64,000 nucleotides of DNA, taken from NCBI GenBank assembly GCA_041391225.1, contig JAWKOL010000014.1, positions 1-64,000 of the forward strand, given 5' to 3'. The translations under genes were made by a program, and so were the position numbers. Positions 47,641 through 57,946 of the stretch are shown piece after piece. The DNA comes from RI-153 sp041391225. GTDB taxonomy: Bacteria > Chloroflexota > Anaerolineae > Caldilineales > Caldilineaceae. Numbering within the stretch: position 1 is the first letter of the stretch; every line of letters starts with the position of its first letter. The notes below the pieces were generated by a model. That model was not told the origin of the DNA, did not search any database, and saw only the letters and a program-made list of their open reading frames with translations.

Positions 47641-48353
47641 AGAGTACCAAAAGTCGGCACGGTCCAAATCAGATTCCGGCAGACCTCTTGGCAGCCTTTC
47701 TGCAACAGGCTTCCATGACTGAGGTAAAGGATCTCTGGATGAAAATGATGCGATGATCGAACAGCTTTCAGTTCTGCCTCCGGAGGATCGTCATCTATCG
47801 CATGGATTTGGGAGCCAACTGGGCCTATCCGTTTCAAACTTCATTTACTACTGATACGGCGAACCAACTTACGATTGACATAGGCGAGTTTGTGAATGAT
47901 GCCCCAGGTGGGCAGTATCTCATGTTATTCAATACCGGCACTATGCCGAACAGCGAAGTGGACATTGTCGCGTCACTACTTCACTGTGCCGGATCGCGCT
48001 TCGGTAAAGGAATCGACGATTTTGGATACCTCAGGATTGATGTTGTCGCTAGGCCTATCCCCAAATGTGGACAATACCGATATTGCAAGTCCGGTGGCAG
48101 GTAAACGGACAACCAGCCGCCAGCGAGAACATACTAAACAACTTTCTGTGGAATTACAGCGAACTGATGCCCGCAACCGGCGTAGATGCGACTGCCAAAG
48201 CAGAAGCACTGCTGCTGCCGCCGGGCGGCGATCAATCAGGCTTTCCCATTCCTCAATCTGCCGGAAGGAACGCTGCCGCCGGTGTCTACGCTGCCGATGT
48301 CTTCTACAAAGGCAGTTGGGAAAGCACGATTCAGATCGAAGTGGGGCCGTAGC
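47640..48353 (+). CDS. Hypothetical protein, frameshifted
   Basis: Joining frames gives one continuous product. 'PADLLAAFLQQASMTEVKDL' (~47.67 kb) leads to 'NWAYPFQTSFTTDTANQLTI' and 'GEFVNDAPGGQYLMLFNTGT', then 'KESTILDTSGLMLSLGLSPN' and 'SENILNNFLWNYSELMPATG'. The end is 'VYAADVFYKGSWESTIQIEV' to the stop at 48353. The tail resembles a beta-sandwich domain ('vY.v.Vfy.g....t..f.V'). No family recognised. It may be an independent gene or the far C-terminus of the interrupted nSTAND1 protein. Confidence 0.4.
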
Positions 48354-48500
48354 CCCGACATAGCAACTAGGACACGAAGACTGAAAAATGTCCACGAATG
48401 CGGGTGAGCACGTTCTCGTGTGGGTGTTCAGTGTAGGCCGTACGAGGGCGTGGTCACTCCGCAGTTCCCTGCATCCAGCGACTCATTTACGCTGTGTGTA

Positions 48501-49257
48501 CTAGCGCTCCACCTCAAACGTACTGATCACGGTCAACAGCCCCAGCTTTTGCGCCGTGGACGCGATCATCGCCTCGCCTTTCCTGCGCCGTCCCTGGCGT
48601 CGCCGAGGCTTCGCCTGTCGCTCCAATCGCGGCTGAGCCAGGCTGTGGCTGCGGAGCCGAAGAAAGAGCGGCGTGCCGGTGTCGGGGAAGTCGGCGTAGT
48701 GGACGACAACGGTCCATTTGGACGAGATCAGGCGCGATGGCGAGGATCAGCGATGTTTCCAGTTCGCGGCGTGGAAGCCGAGACGCCGCTCCTGATCCGA
48801 GATGGCGAAAGGCGGATCGACGAGCAGCGCCGGTTGCAGGCAGAAACACATCAGCCCAGTCGCCGCGCGGATGTCGCGTGCGGCGGCTTCGAGCAACGCC
48901 ACGTTGCCGCCATGCCCGTTGAGGAAGGCCAGCCGCCGAAATCCTGCGTCGGCTACCCACGGGCGAGGTCATGTAGCACGGCGTTGAGCGTCTGATTCGA
49001 GAGGCTGATGGTGCCGGGAAGCCGGTGTGCTCGTTGCTTTTGCTGTACGGCAACGTGGGCAGCGCCCACACGGCGGCGTCTTCGGGTAAGGCGGCGAGGG
49101 CGGCGTCGAGCATGGTGGAGACGATCAACGTGTCCGTGAGTGTGGGCAAATGCGGCCCATGCTGCTCCACCGCGCCCACCGGCAACACGACAACCCCATC
49201 GCGTTTGTCGAGAAGCGGCGATGTCGATCAAGAGAGGTGCGAGAGGTAGCGGTTCAC
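48501..49257 (-). CDS. Creatininase-family amidohydrolase
   Basis: About 250 residues of a metal-dependent hydrolase acting on creatinine, formamides or similar amides. The GTG start at 49257 gives 'VNRYLSHLS'. A single missing G (tctTGatcg) then breaks the expected 'W-I-D-I-A', after which 'LPVGAVEQHGPHLPTLTDTL' carries the metal-binding Glu/His/Asp. 'KSNEHTGFPGTISLSNQTL' and 'GFRRLAFLNGHGGNVALLEA' provide the other ligands, and 'GELETSLILAIAPDLVQMD' the final Glu. Ends 'ISTFEVER'. Several frame changes (49.0, 48.95, 48.8, 48.7 kb). Overlaps the end of the upstream oxidase, so probably co-translated. Confidence 0.8.
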
Positions 49258-50650
49258 AAGTGTTCCTTTTCGGTGAGATGCGACAAACGCCCCAGTCCCC
49301 AGTCCCCAATCCCCAGTCCCTTTCAAATGTCCTGGATTCAGCAGCCCATGCGGATCCCAGCGCGCCCGCGTCGAGGATCGGCTGTCCGTTCCAGCGCACG
49401 TCTTCGTCGAGGTAGTGGGTGTGGGCGTTGGCGATCCAGATGCCGATGGATTCGCACCAGGACATGAGTTCGGTGAGCTGTTCGGACGATTGGAAGCGCA
49501 CCAGCGTTAGCCCTTGCGGCACGAGGCGACCGCCGAATTTCATGAATTCGATGTGTTCCATGAGGACGTCGCCGTAGCGTTCCCGGCGCTGCGCCAACTG
49601 TTGGTAGACCTTGTCGGGTAGGAACATGTCTTGCAGGTAGGTGAGCGACGGATCAGATTTCATGGCCCATAGCGTGGTGTGGTTCCACGAGAAGTCGCTG
49701 AGCTGCCAGCCGCGGCGCAGGTAGTTCTCGTGCAGGCTGTGCCAGGTGACGACGCCGCCGAAAGAGGCCATCCGCGCCGCCAGCGTGGCTTCGTCCATGA
49801 CAACTTGGAGCAGGAGGATCGCCTTGCCGTCGGGGCAAGCGCCGTCCTTCACCAGTTGGCGGAAATAGGACGGGATCGGCCACGCCAACGCCGTGACCAG
49901 CCGCTTCGGCTCGCTGTCGTCGATGGCGAGCTCCTCGGCGCAGCGCAGGGCGTCGGTGAAGGTGTCGAAGGCGACGACGTACTGCGCCCAAGGACGCGCC
50001 GGGGCCAGCGCCAGCGTACAGTCGAGGACAATCGCCGTCAGCCCGCAATTGTGGACGACGCCGCGCAGCCCGTCGGCGCTGTCGATGCTGAGGATCTGCG
50101 GATCTTCCTCGACGGTCACCACTGTGGCGGCGCGCACGTTGTCGTCGTCCCACAGCGTACCCCAGGTGACGGAGCCGATGCCGCCTGCGCCGCCAGAGAC
50201 GAAGCCACCTGCTGTGGCTGTCTGCAACGTGCTTGGGAAGAAGCGCAGTTCGAGTCCACGTTGCCGCGCCGCCTGTTCCATGTCCACGAGTAGCGTGCCT
50301 GCCTGCACGCGCATGGCGTCTTCGGTGATCTCCAGGATCTGATCCAGCCGCTTGAGGTTGAGCAGGATGCCGCCGTGGATGGGGATACCCTGGCCGTAGT
50401 TGCCCGTCCCCGCGCCGCGGGCGGTGATCGGGATGCGCTCGCGCACCGCCAGCCGGACCACGGCGAGGAGTTCGTCCACGTTGCCGGGGCGCACCATCAC
50501 ATCGGCGCGTTTGTCTTCAAGCAGAGGCTTGAGCACCGGCGAGAACCAGTAGAAATCCTTTGACTGTTGTAGCAGCGTCCGCTCTTCGCTGAGCAGGTGT
50601 TCGTCTCCGACAATGGCGGCCAGTTCGGCGAGCAGTGCGTTGGTGAGCAT
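49228..50650 (-). CDS. FAD-linked oxidase (GlcD/D-lactate dehydrogenase-like)
   Basis: About 455 residues. FAD-binding type 4 domain: 'DKRADVMVRPGNVDELLAVV', 'RIPITARGAGTGNYGQGIPI' (pyrophosphate loop), 'GILLNLKRLDQILEITEDAM', 'STLQTATAGGFVSGGAGGIG' and 'HNCGLTAIVLDCTLALAPAR'. The C-terminal cap ends with the expected 'RWDPHGLLNPGHL' after one frame change near 49.38 kb. After that the frame reads 'KGTGDWGLGTGAFVASHRKG', encoded by the 49.29-kb repeat, and stops inside the creatininase start. Oxidises a 2-hydroxyacid; substrate unknown. Confidence 0.88.
49290..49320. repeat. Single arm of the 'CCCCAGTCCCCAATCC' repeat family
   Basis: Four tandem variants of CCCCAGT/CCCCAAT. The same family as 34.43 and 57.8 kb but with no pairing arm nearby. 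It encodes the TGDWGLGTGDW tail of the GlcD-like protein. Confidence 0.7.
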
Positions 50651-50680
50651 GGGTGGGGTGGTCCTTTGGTTGTTGAGGAC

Positions 50681-50820
50681 AGACGACTGACGGCTGACGA
50701 CCGAGATTTGTTCATCTCGTTGTCCTCGACATGGGTTGAGGTCGTCCGGTACAGTTCCAAATTTCGGGTCAACTTACTCAACGAGATCCGCCGTCTGTCG
50801 TCCGCCGTCCTCCGTCTTCT
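50681..50820. repeat. Imperfect inverted repeat of 'GACGACTGACGGC' words
   Basis: The left part (50681-50716) is GACAGACGACTGACGG-like. The right part (50788-50820) is CCGCCGTCTGTCGTCCGCCG-like. They pair imperfectly, and a 9-bp core ATCTCGTTG/CAACGAGAT pairs exactly inside. The right part encodes the C-terminal 'TEDGGRQTADLVE' of the RibD-C protein. Confidence 0.55.
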
Positions 50821-51673
50821 GATACCGGCACCGCGTACGCAAATACAAATAATCCCCCGCCTTGTGCAGGCTGATCGGTTCCGAATACGGGGCGGCGTCG
50901 GGGAGCCAGGCCACGCCTTCGGCGTAGCTGGGGCGGAAGTTGGCGGCGTCGCGCCCCACGAAGACAGGACACCAGGTGACGAATTCTTCGTCCACCAACC
51001 CAGCGTCGAGCAGACCGGCGAAGACGTGCGCGCCGCCTTCACAGAGCAGATTGCGGATGCCGTAGTCGTCGTGTAGGATGCGCATGAGCTTGTGCAGATC
51101 GGCGGAATCTTCGCCCAGATCGAGGATGTCCATGTGGCCGACGCATTGGATGGACCGTGCGTTGATCGCACCTTTGGCGGTGGTGGCCATGATCAGGCGC
51201 TGGTCGGGATTGTGCAGGCAGTGGGCATGGGCGGGCAGCGCGCCGTTGAAAGAGAGCACCACCACCAGCGGCACCGCATCCAGTCCGTCCGCGAGACGCT
51301 GCGCCTTGAAGGCTTCGGCCTCAGGCGGGTAGATGAACTCGGCGGTGGGATTGTAGTCTGGTTCCATGCGGATGGTACCGTCGCCGATGAGGACGGCGTC
51401 GGCGCGCATGCGCAACAGCCCCATCAGCCAACGGTCGTGCGGGTCGGCCTTGGTGACGAAGGCAGCGGCTTCTTGCCCTTTGACGTTGTACGAAATGCGC
51501 CCGTCGCGGGATGTCGCGAAATTCGTGTAGACGTAGGGGCGTCCTGCGATGACAGGCAGCGGCCAGTCGCCGGGATAGATCTGGCGAAAGACTTCGGGCA
51601 GAGAGGGAGGCTGTCCTTGTTCGGCGGAAAAGAGAAGCTGGTAGGGCGCGCCGGGACCCTTGGGCTGGATCAT
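50774..51673 (-). CDS. RibD C-terminal/dihydrofolate-reductase-like NADPH reductase
   Basis: 299 residues, intact. 'RPYVYTNFATSRDGRISYNV' is the first strand with the conserved 'N.a.SlDG.i'. 'DRWLMGLLRMRADAVLIGDG' and 'TIRMEPDYNPT' form the NADPH-binding region typical of RibD-C ('R..aDavlvG.gT.r.d.p'). 'GIRNLLCEGGAHVFAGLLDA' is 'i..vlvEGGp.l...ll.agLvDE'. No deaminase domain, so probably not classical riboflavin RibD; such stand-alone forms reduce pyrimidine- or pterin-like substrates. The last ~13 residues are repeat-encoded. Divergent from the histidine kinase. Confidence 0.88.
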   Translation of the reverse strand: MIQPKGPGAPYQLLFSAEQGQPPSLPEVFRQIYPGDWPLPVIAGRPYVYTNFATSRDGRISYNVKGQEAAAFVTKADPHDRWLMGLLRMRADAVLIGDGTIRMEPDYNPTAEFIYPPEAEAFKAQRLADGLDAVPLVVVLSFNGALPAHAHCLHNPDQRLIMATTAKGAINARSIQCVGHMDILDLGEDSADLHKLMRILHDDYGIRNLLCEGGAHVFAGLLDAGLVDEEFVTWCPVFVGRDAANFRPSYAEGVAWLPDAAPYSEPISLHKAGDYLYLRTRCRYQKTEDGGRQTADLVE

Positions 51674-51764
51674 AGGTTGCTCCTTTGGTATGGTGTCGAT
51701 GGGGGACTATATTACCCACGATCTAAGCGAGACACAAACCCAAATGATCCATGATAAAACCTAC

Positions 51765-51799
51765 TTGATTGTGCTGACGCATGTTGTACACTGTTACCA
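51765..51799 (+). promoter_or_regulatory. Candidate promoter giving a leaderless histidine-kinase mRNA
   Basis: TTGATT (51765-51770) and TACACT (51787-51792) are separated by 16 bp. Transcription would start within a base or two of the ATG at 51799. There is no SD in front of either possible ATG (51781, 51799). Confidence 0.4.
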
Positions 51800-54275
51800 T
51801 GATCGTTGCGTCAGCTATTCTTCAGGCATTCCCAGAACCCACAACACTGGTCGATCCGCAAGGTACGATTCTCGATCTAAACCAAGCTTACTGCGACTAT
51901 GCTGCACGGCTTGGTGTACAGATCGCGCGTGCTGATCGCATTGGTCGCAACATCTTTGAGTACGGCTCTGCCGATGAGAAAGCAGATCTACATCATTTGC
52001 TTGCCGAAACACTCAGCCAGGGCCGTGGATACTTGCGTTACCGCCCTGATCAGCTTCACTCGAAACGTCCTGTCAATGTAGAGGTAACGGGCCACGCTGT
52101 CTACGCAGAAGACGGCGTACTCTCTGGCGCGCTCTTGATCCGGCGCGTCTTGGCCGACGAGATCTTCCAAGAAGAGCGTCGCCGCGTAATGGAGCGACTG
52201 CGCGAGGCGATTTGGGGAATGCAGCATAGCGACGACATGGGCGATGTGATGTCGGTGATGCGCAATGGACTGGTGCGGCTGGCTGTGCCATTCCTGGCGT
52301 TTGGTGTCAACGTCTTCGATATGTCGCAGAATCCGCCACGTATCAGCATCTATCTTGATACCGAAGGCTCGGGAGGCAGGTGGCGCACCGTCAATGCTGA
52401 GTACGGTGGCAAGGCGCTGTTGAAGTTCTGGCAGGAGAAGCGGATCGTCTATCGCCGTGACTTGTCGCAAGAAGATCCTTACGGCGAATATGACTATATC
52501 AGGCTTCATTCAGACAATGCCCCGGTTCGCTCGGTGCTCGATATCCCCTTTGCCTACGGGACGTTGGCCGTCAACAGCCGCGATCCCAACGCGTTCGATG
52601 AGATGGACATTCAGATCCTCAAGGAAATGGCCGACGCATTAGACGAGGGCTTCCGCCGCCGCGAGGACTTGCAGCGGATCGAAGACGCGTTGACACGTGC
52701 CGAAGCCGCCAACCTGGCCAAGAGTCGCTTCCTGGCCAACATGAGCCACGAGATCCGCACACCGATGAACGGCGTATTGGGCGTTGCCAGTTTGATGCTC
52801 AGCACCGAACTCACGTCGATCCAGCGCGAATACGTGGGGATCATGCAGCACAGCGGCGAACATCTGCTCTCGCTGATCAACGACATCCTCGATTTTTCGA
52901 AGATCGAGGCCGATCACCTGGAGTTGGAGCAGATTCCATTCGATCTGCTCGAATTGCTCGAAAGCGCAAGCGACAGTCTCAGTGTCCATGCCCAGGCCAA
53001 AGGGATTGAACTGCCGTGTGTTGTCGACCTTGCACTACGCCGTCCCCTGGTGGGCGATCCGGCGGCTACGCCAGATCGTGCTAAACCTTGCCGGTAACGC
53101 CGTCAAGTTCACCAACGAAGGCGAAGTGGTGATCCGCGCTGACCTTGAAGCCGAACAGGCAGACGATGTGACGGTGCGTTTTTCCATCGTGGATTCGGGT
53201 ATCGGCATCGACATGGACAAAAGAGAGACGCTCTTCCAGCCCTTCAATCAGGCGGATTCCTCCACCACGCGCCGCTATGGCGGTACCGGCCTGGGGTTGG
53301 CTGTCTCCAAGAAATTGGTGGAGCTGATGGGCGGTGAAATCGACGTCGCCGACAACCCTGTCGGTGGCACGATCTTCTGGTTCACGGCGCCGCTGACGAA
53401 GTCCATCGAGGCGCGTGAGGCAGAGCGACCTTGTCCGCAGGCGCCGACTGCTCGTGTGCTTGTGGGCGGCGGGAACCTGGCCGTGATTGATTCCGTCGCG
53501 TCTCATTTGCGTTTCTGGGGGTGTCGATACGACGTAGCGCACGATGACGGCAACGTGCTGTCGTTGATGCAACAAGCTGCCGTAGACGGTGATCCGTATG
53601 TTGCGGCATGTATCGACTGGGACATGATCGAGCCAATCGAAGAGCGCTTCTTCGCTGATGTCGAGGCTGCTGGGTTCGCCCCTGAGCGGTTGCTGATGCT
53701 GGCAACGCTACCCGCACAAGGGCAGTGCGCCGCCCGATGTCGGCAGTCTGGCGGCCGCTCGTTGACAAAGCCTGTCAAGAGCGGCACGTTACGCACCGTA
53801 TTGCAGGAGCTAGTGTCGCCAGGAATACCCGCCGCGCACACGCCACGCCCCACCCGTCCGTTCGCATTGAATGGGACAAAGCCGACACCGTCTGGGGAGT
53901 TGGTGCTGCACAACCAAAACCGTGGCTACCGTGTCCTCTTGGTGGAAGACAACGCCGTGAACCGGCTGGTGGGCATACGCATGTTGGCCAACCTCGGCTA
54001 TCGCGCCGACGCCGTGGAATCGGCATAGATGCCCTCGATGCCCTGCAAACTGTGGACTACGATCTTGTGCTGATGGACATTCAGATGCCCGGCATGGACG
54101 GCTATGAGGCGACGCAGGCGGTGCGGTCGCCCGCTTCATAGCGTGCGCAACACTGCCATTCCCATCATCGCCATGACAGCCAATGTGCAGGACAGCGACC
54201 GCCGCCTGCCTGGATGCCGGCATGGATGATTTCATCCCCAAACCAGTGCGCCCAGGAAGCTTTCCGAAGTGCTAG
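51781..54275 (+). CDS. Hybrid sensor histidine kinase (PAS-GAF-HisKA-HATPase-REC)
   Basis: About 830 residues; ATG 51799 may be the true start. N-terminal PAS ('FPEPTTLVDPQGTILDLNQA'), then a GAF-like region to ~residue 310 ('VRSVLDIPFAYGTLAVNSRD'). HisKA: 'FLANMSHEIRTPMNGVLGVA' with the phospho-His. HATPase: N box 'LRQIVLNLAGNAVKFTNEGE', G1 'DSGIGIDM', F 'LFQPFNQADSSTTRRYGGTG', G2 'TGLGLAVSKKLVELMGGEID'. A degenerate receiver ('ARVLVGGGNLAVIDSVASHL') is followed by a normal one: 'YRVLLVEDNAVNRLVGIRML', phospho-Asp in 'YDLVLMDIQMPGMDGYEATQ', 'IPIIAMTANVQDSDRRR', 'DDFIPKPVR'. No membrane helix is visible, so cytosolic. Frame changes near 53.05, 54.02, 54.13, 54.2 and 54.26 kb. Confidence 0.9.
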
Positions 54276-54300
54276 CGTATTGGTTATCTCAAAATAGACA

Positions 54301-54324
54301 TGCCGGGTTGCCAAAAACCCGGCA
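54301..54324. terminator. Bidirectional stem-loop between convergent genes
   Basis: TGCCGGGTT / AACCCGGCA (54301-54309 / 54316-54324) with a 6-nt loop, followed by GGTTTGTTTCT. It lies between the histidine kinase end (plus) and the Eis-like gene end (minus). The weak T-run makes it a modest intrinsic terminator. Confidence 0.6.
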
Positions 54325-54333
54325 GGTTTGTTT

Positions 54334-55706
54334 CTACACCAGCGAATCGACCTTCGACGGCTGTTTGGGGAGAGCACAGCCAGCTGTGCACGGCCGCCGA
54401 ATCCTTCGCCCACACGTCGGGGAAGATCTCCCGCAACTCTGCCAGACTACGATAGCCAAAGAGCAGTTGCAGGAAGATCAGCGCCGTGCAGGCGACGTCG
54501 GCGTGATGGGCAGAAGGCCGGTGTGCGCCACGGTTCGATGGTGGTGATCTTGCCTTTTTCAGATGCAGACGCATCCCGCCACGGTAGAAGTCGATCTTTA
54601 GTTCGCCTGTCAGCCCCGCCACCACAGATTGCTCGATTCGTTCTTCCAGCACAGGCTTGATCAATTGGATGAATCCCCTGCACATCGGGGGCGCGCAAAT
54701 ACCAGGTGTAGGGCGGCTCGTAGCAGCGCCAGGTTGCCTAGGATGTCGTAGGCGGGGTGGGTGCGCCCAAAACCAAGACGCAGTTCACTGCACACGGCAT
54801 CCTCCATCGCAGGCGTTGCTTCACCGATCTGCTTGAGTGCGCGCAGAACGCTGGGGATGGCCTCTTGCCAGTTGACCTGCGTCGTTAGATCTATCTCAGG
54901 CACGTAGAAGGATTTGCTCCACCGCCGCGAATCCACCAACACGTACCCACACGGCGTTCCTTCGTCGTTGATGACGATATGGAGCGTCGCTTCAGCGAGC
55001 CCACATCCTTCCCCGCCGCCGCCGGATCGTCCCAACTGGTGATGGGAATTCCCAGAAACGGGTGGGCGCCTCGTGCCATACTAGGCTATTCTGTCGTCTC
55101 CGGTTGTAGAGCGTCTCTAGCAAGGGACGTCGGCGACGGTGGCTGCGCGCAGCGTGAATGGTTCGCTCTCGCCGTCTTTGCGGAGCGATGGGATGGCCGT
55201 CAATTGCACCGTGCGAAAGCCCCCAGATCGAGGACGTACTCGTAGCCGAACTGGCGGTAAAGTATTCGATGCCGGTGATCGCCTGCGCCATGTCGCCATT
55301 GGCCGCATGCGCGTGGACCATCTCGAAGCAGCGCCCGCACAAGTCCGCGGTTACGATACTCGGGGTGCGTGGCCACTTCCTCGGGCCGCCCCACGCCGAA
55401 GCGGATCCCCGCATAGCTCCACTCGTGGCGGAAGTAGCAGGTGCAGGCCACGATGCGGTGTTCGCTGCGCGTGGTGTCCTCGATCACGGCAAAGTCACCG
55501 GGGCCGGCGAATGGGAAGTTGCCGCTCAAAAAGATGCGGGCGGCGTCGATTTCGCTGGGGCGCAGTTCTGCGTCTTCCTTGTCGCGGAAAACGGTCGCCA
55601 TCAAGTAACCGACTTCGGCCGCGTCGCCTGCTTGGGTAGACCAGCGTCGCACCAGCCCGTTGCCCAGATCGCCGACGTACGACGCCTCTGCAAGGGACTC
55701 TGTCAT
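54334..55706 (-). CDS. Eis-like GNAT acetyltransferase with C-terminal sterol-carrier-like domain, frameshifted
   Basis: About 455 residues from ATG 55706 ('MTESLAEASYVGDLGNGLVR'). The first GNAT domain shows 'RFGVGRPEEVATHPEYRNRG' and 'LVRALL', motif A in the form 'V.V.P.yRrrGi...L', then 'QFGYEYVLDLGAF'. A second, degenerate GNAT region is spread over frames (54.69-55.08 kb). The C-terminus ends with an SCP2-like segment: 'GLTGELKIDFYRGGMRLHLK', 'ALIFLQLLFGYRSLAELREI' and 'FPDVWAKD', then 'FPKQPSKVDSLV' and the stop. This is the Eis/DUF4111-type architecture that acetylates amines, including aminoglycosides in mycobacteria. Four to six indels. Confidence 0.75.
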
Positions 55707-55734
55707 GGGGGGATCCTTTCTTGAGTGGGTGGGG

Positions 55735-55811
55735 GATCAACAGTGCCTGGCACAGGCCACTATCGGCAGGTTTGACAAAGGATTACCGGCCTGTGCCAGG
55801 CACTGTTGATC
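55735..55811. repeat. 24-bp perfect hairpin 'CAACAGTGCCTGGCACAGGC'
   Basis: Arms 55735-55758 and 55788-55811 are perfect reverse complements over 24 bp (GATCAACAG...CAGGCC), with a 29-nt loop. Core CAGTGCCTGGCAC as at 21.29 kb. It begins 3 bp after the isomerase stop (minus strand), in the position of a terminator. Confidence 0.92.
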
Positions 55812-55814
55812 TCC

Positions 55815-56612
55815 CTAGCGCGCACCACACGCCTGAAGACATGCCTGCATGTGACCGCGCGACTCCGCCGCAATCGTCACACACTGTTCCAGACTGTATT
55901 CCTTGGCGCCGATAATCTCCAAATCCAGCGGACCGGTGTAGCCGTGCTCGTGCAGCACGCGGATGTAGCCGACGAGGTCGATGTCGCCGCGTCCGTTGGC
56001 CTGCATTTCGGGCTTGCCTGGTCCTTGTTGGCGGCCCTTGCAGTCGCGGATGTGGACATGCTTCACGCGGCTGATCACGGCGGCGATGGCTTCCACCGGG
56101 TTCTCGTTGGCGCGGTAGATGTGTGACGGATCCATGTCGATGCCGAAATTGGGCGACGAAATGGCTTCCATCACCTTGAGCGTGGTCGGCGTGTTGTAGA
56201 CGGCGTGGCCGACGTGCGCCTTCACACACAGTGTGACGTCGTAGCGTTCCGCCATCTGCGTCAGCGCGCCCAACTCGTCGATGGTCTGCTGCAAGGTGGA
56301 CGGGTCATCGGTCTTGCCGCCGGGGCCGCAATTGATGATGGGGATGCCGATCTCCACCGCCGCCTGCATGGCCGCTTCCATCTTTGCCGGGTCGCGGGAG
56401 GGCTGCTCCATCGCCAGTAGTGCCAGATCATAGGCCGCGGCCAGCCGCTTCACCTCCGGCGCAACCTCGCGCCAGCGATCCAGTACCAAATGTTCGCTCA
56501 TGCCGTCGATGGCCGAAACCTCCACGCCATCATAGCCGGCCATCGCCAAATGCTTGAACGCGGTTTCCATATCGTACCCGCCGAAGAGGACGGTGTTTGC
56601 GCCGAGTTTCAT
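55815..56612 (-). CDS. Sugar phosphate isomerase/epimerase (AP-endonuclease-2-like TIM barrel)
   Basis: 265 residues, intact. 'MKLGANTVLFGGYDMETAFK' opens the barrel. 'AMAGYDGVEVSAIDG', 'LALLAMEQPSRDPAKMEAAM', 'IPIINCGPGGKTDD', 'VTLCVKAHVGHAVYNTPTTL', 'NFGIDMDPSHIYRANENPVE', 'RVKHVHIRDCKGRQ' and 'GPLDLEIIGAKEYSL' provide the metal ligands (E, D/H, H, E) of xylose-isomerase-like enzymes. Family members act on keto-sugars, inositol derivatives or hydroxypyruvate. The three Gfo/Idh/MocA genes downstream suggest a sugar or inositol-type pathway. Confidence 0.9.
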   Translation of the reverse strand: MKLGANTVLFGGYDMETAFKHLAMAGYDGVEVSAIDGMSEHLVLDRWREVAPEVKRLAAAYDLALLAMEQPSRDPAKMEAAMQAAVEIGIPIINCGPGGKTDDPSTLQQTIDELGALTQMAERYDVTLCVKAHVGHAVYNTPTTLKVMEAISSPNFGIDMDPSHIYRANENPVEAIAAVISRVKHVHIRDCKGRQQGPGKPEMQANGRGDIDLVGYIRVLHEHGYTGPLDLEIIGAKEYSLEQCVTIAAESRGHMQACLQACGAR

Positions 56613-56691
56613 GGGGATCCTTTCCAGTGTGTTGGTCTCTCCGTTTGGATGTCTTGGGGAGGCGGGATGATGTCCGACCGCTGCGGTCGGC

Positions 56692-56737
56692 GATGATGGG
56701 ATGATGGCGAATCGTCGAGATTCATCATCCCATCATC
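56692..56737. repeat. 15-bp hairpin of 'GATGATGG' words
   Basis: GATGATGGGATGATG (56692-56706) and its complement (56723-56737). Positions 56712-56737 are an exact 26-bp reverse-complement match to 61407-61432. It sits between the first Gfo/Idh gene 3' end and the isomerase start. Confidence 0.85.
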
Positions 56738-56756
56738 TCATCATCTTTTGCATTAT

Positions 56757-57765
56757 CTATAGTAGTGCGAAATCTCATCCACCTTCACCACCGTCCCCTG
56801 CTGAAGCGACTCAATCGCAGCCGCCAACACCTTCTGCGCGCCAGCCCTTCTGCCGCGGAACCGTCAATGCGGTCGGGGTGGACGTCGTCGCTGACCTGCT
56901 CGAAGAAGGTCTGCTGGCGGTTGAGGAAGGTTTCCTCGAAGTCGCGCATGCCGCCGAAGATGGGGTTGCTGTAGACACGCTTTTCCATGTCGCCCGCCGG
57001 GTAGAGCGTGGCCTCGCGGTACATGTCCTCGATGACGAAGCGGCCTTTGGTGCCGGCCACTTCGCAGCGCTCCATCGGGTGGCCGCGCTCGATGTCGTAG
57101 CTGCCGGTGAGGGTACCCACCATGCCGTTGACAAAGCGCATGTTGAAGGTGGCGGTGGACCAGATGCGACGTCCTGGGGCTTTGGTGGCGAAGCACTGCA
57201 CCGCTTCGATATCCCCGCAGAAGTAGCGCATCACGTCTACGGTGTGGGGGTGTAGCGCCTTGAGCTGGAAGTAGGGCGAGCTTTCGCGTGGGTTCATGAT
57301 CCACATGCTCATGTTCACAAAGAGCAGATGACCGATGCGCCCTTCGTCTTGCCAGCGTTTGGCCAGCCGCGCCGCCGGCGTGAAGCGGTGGTTGAGGTTG
57401 ATGCCGTAGCAGACGCCCTTCTGCTTCGCCAGCGCCACCATCTCTTCGGCCTGCGGATCGTGTTGGAGATGGGCTTTTCCCCCAGCACATGACAGCCAAA
57501 ATCCAGCGCCTGCATGGTTGGTTCGTAGTGTTCGCTGCCGTACTCGTAGCCGCCCGTGGCCACGATGCACACATCCGGCGACAGCGCCGCCAGCATCGAC
57601 GGCACGTCCGCGAAACCGGGGACGCCGAAGGTCTTCGTGCCTACCTCCAGCCGGTCCTGGCGCATATCGCACACGCCCACCAACTCCGCCAACTCACTCC
57701 CTTGCACCAACCGCACAAATGGCGCGCCCCAATCGGTCCCAGGCCGATGACAGATACTGTAGCAT
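56757..57765 (-). CDS. Gfo/Idh/MocA-family oxidoreductase 1, frameshifted
   Basis: About 335 residues. The Rossmann start 'VSVIGLGPIGARH' appears one frame away from ATG 57765 (SD GAGGAG). 'SELAELVGVCDMRQDRLEVG', 'LSPDVCIVATGGYEYGSEHY' and 'EPTMQALDFGCHVLGEKPIS' form the cofactor domain, with the 'EKP' Lys. 'CYGINLNHRFTPAARLAKRW' is the catalytic-region motif, and 'LFVNMSMWIMNPRESSPYFQ' and 'ALHPHTVDVMRYFCGDIEAV' match the paralogue at 61.5 kb closely. The last residues 'VVKVDEISHYYR' are in a third frame. Frame changes near 57.75, 57.70, 57.47 and 56.84 kb. NAD(P)-dependent oxidation of a sugar is likely. Confidence 0.88.
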
Positions 57766-57786
57766 GTTCGTTGTCTCCTCGATTGT

Positions 57787-57946
57787 TGGGGATCGGGGAC
57801 TGGGGATCGGGGACTGGGGATCTTGTAGAGTGGCTGATCCCATCTTTGTTTGCATCTCCCGCGGCAGCCAATGGGCATCGGACAATTCAAGCGCGCCGTA
57901 CCGACCAATCCCCAGTCCCCAGTCCCCGATCCCCAGCCCCCAATCC
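57787..57946. repeat. Long inverted repeat of 'GGGGACTGGGGATC' words
   Basis: 21-bp perfect arms (57800-57820 / 57916-57936) within longer imperfect ones. Each arm holds four tandem GGGGA(C)T(C/G) words. The ~95-nt interior has unrelated sequence. It lies immediately after the sulfatase stop (57947-57949) and upstream of the Gfo/Idh 1 start. Confidence 0.88.

Noticed and set aside
54130..54290. Separate short response-regulator gene downstream of the histidine kinase
   Set aside because: The segments 'IPIIAMTANVQDSDRRR' and 'DDFIPKPVR' complete the receiver domain of the same protein after frame changes, so this is one gene.
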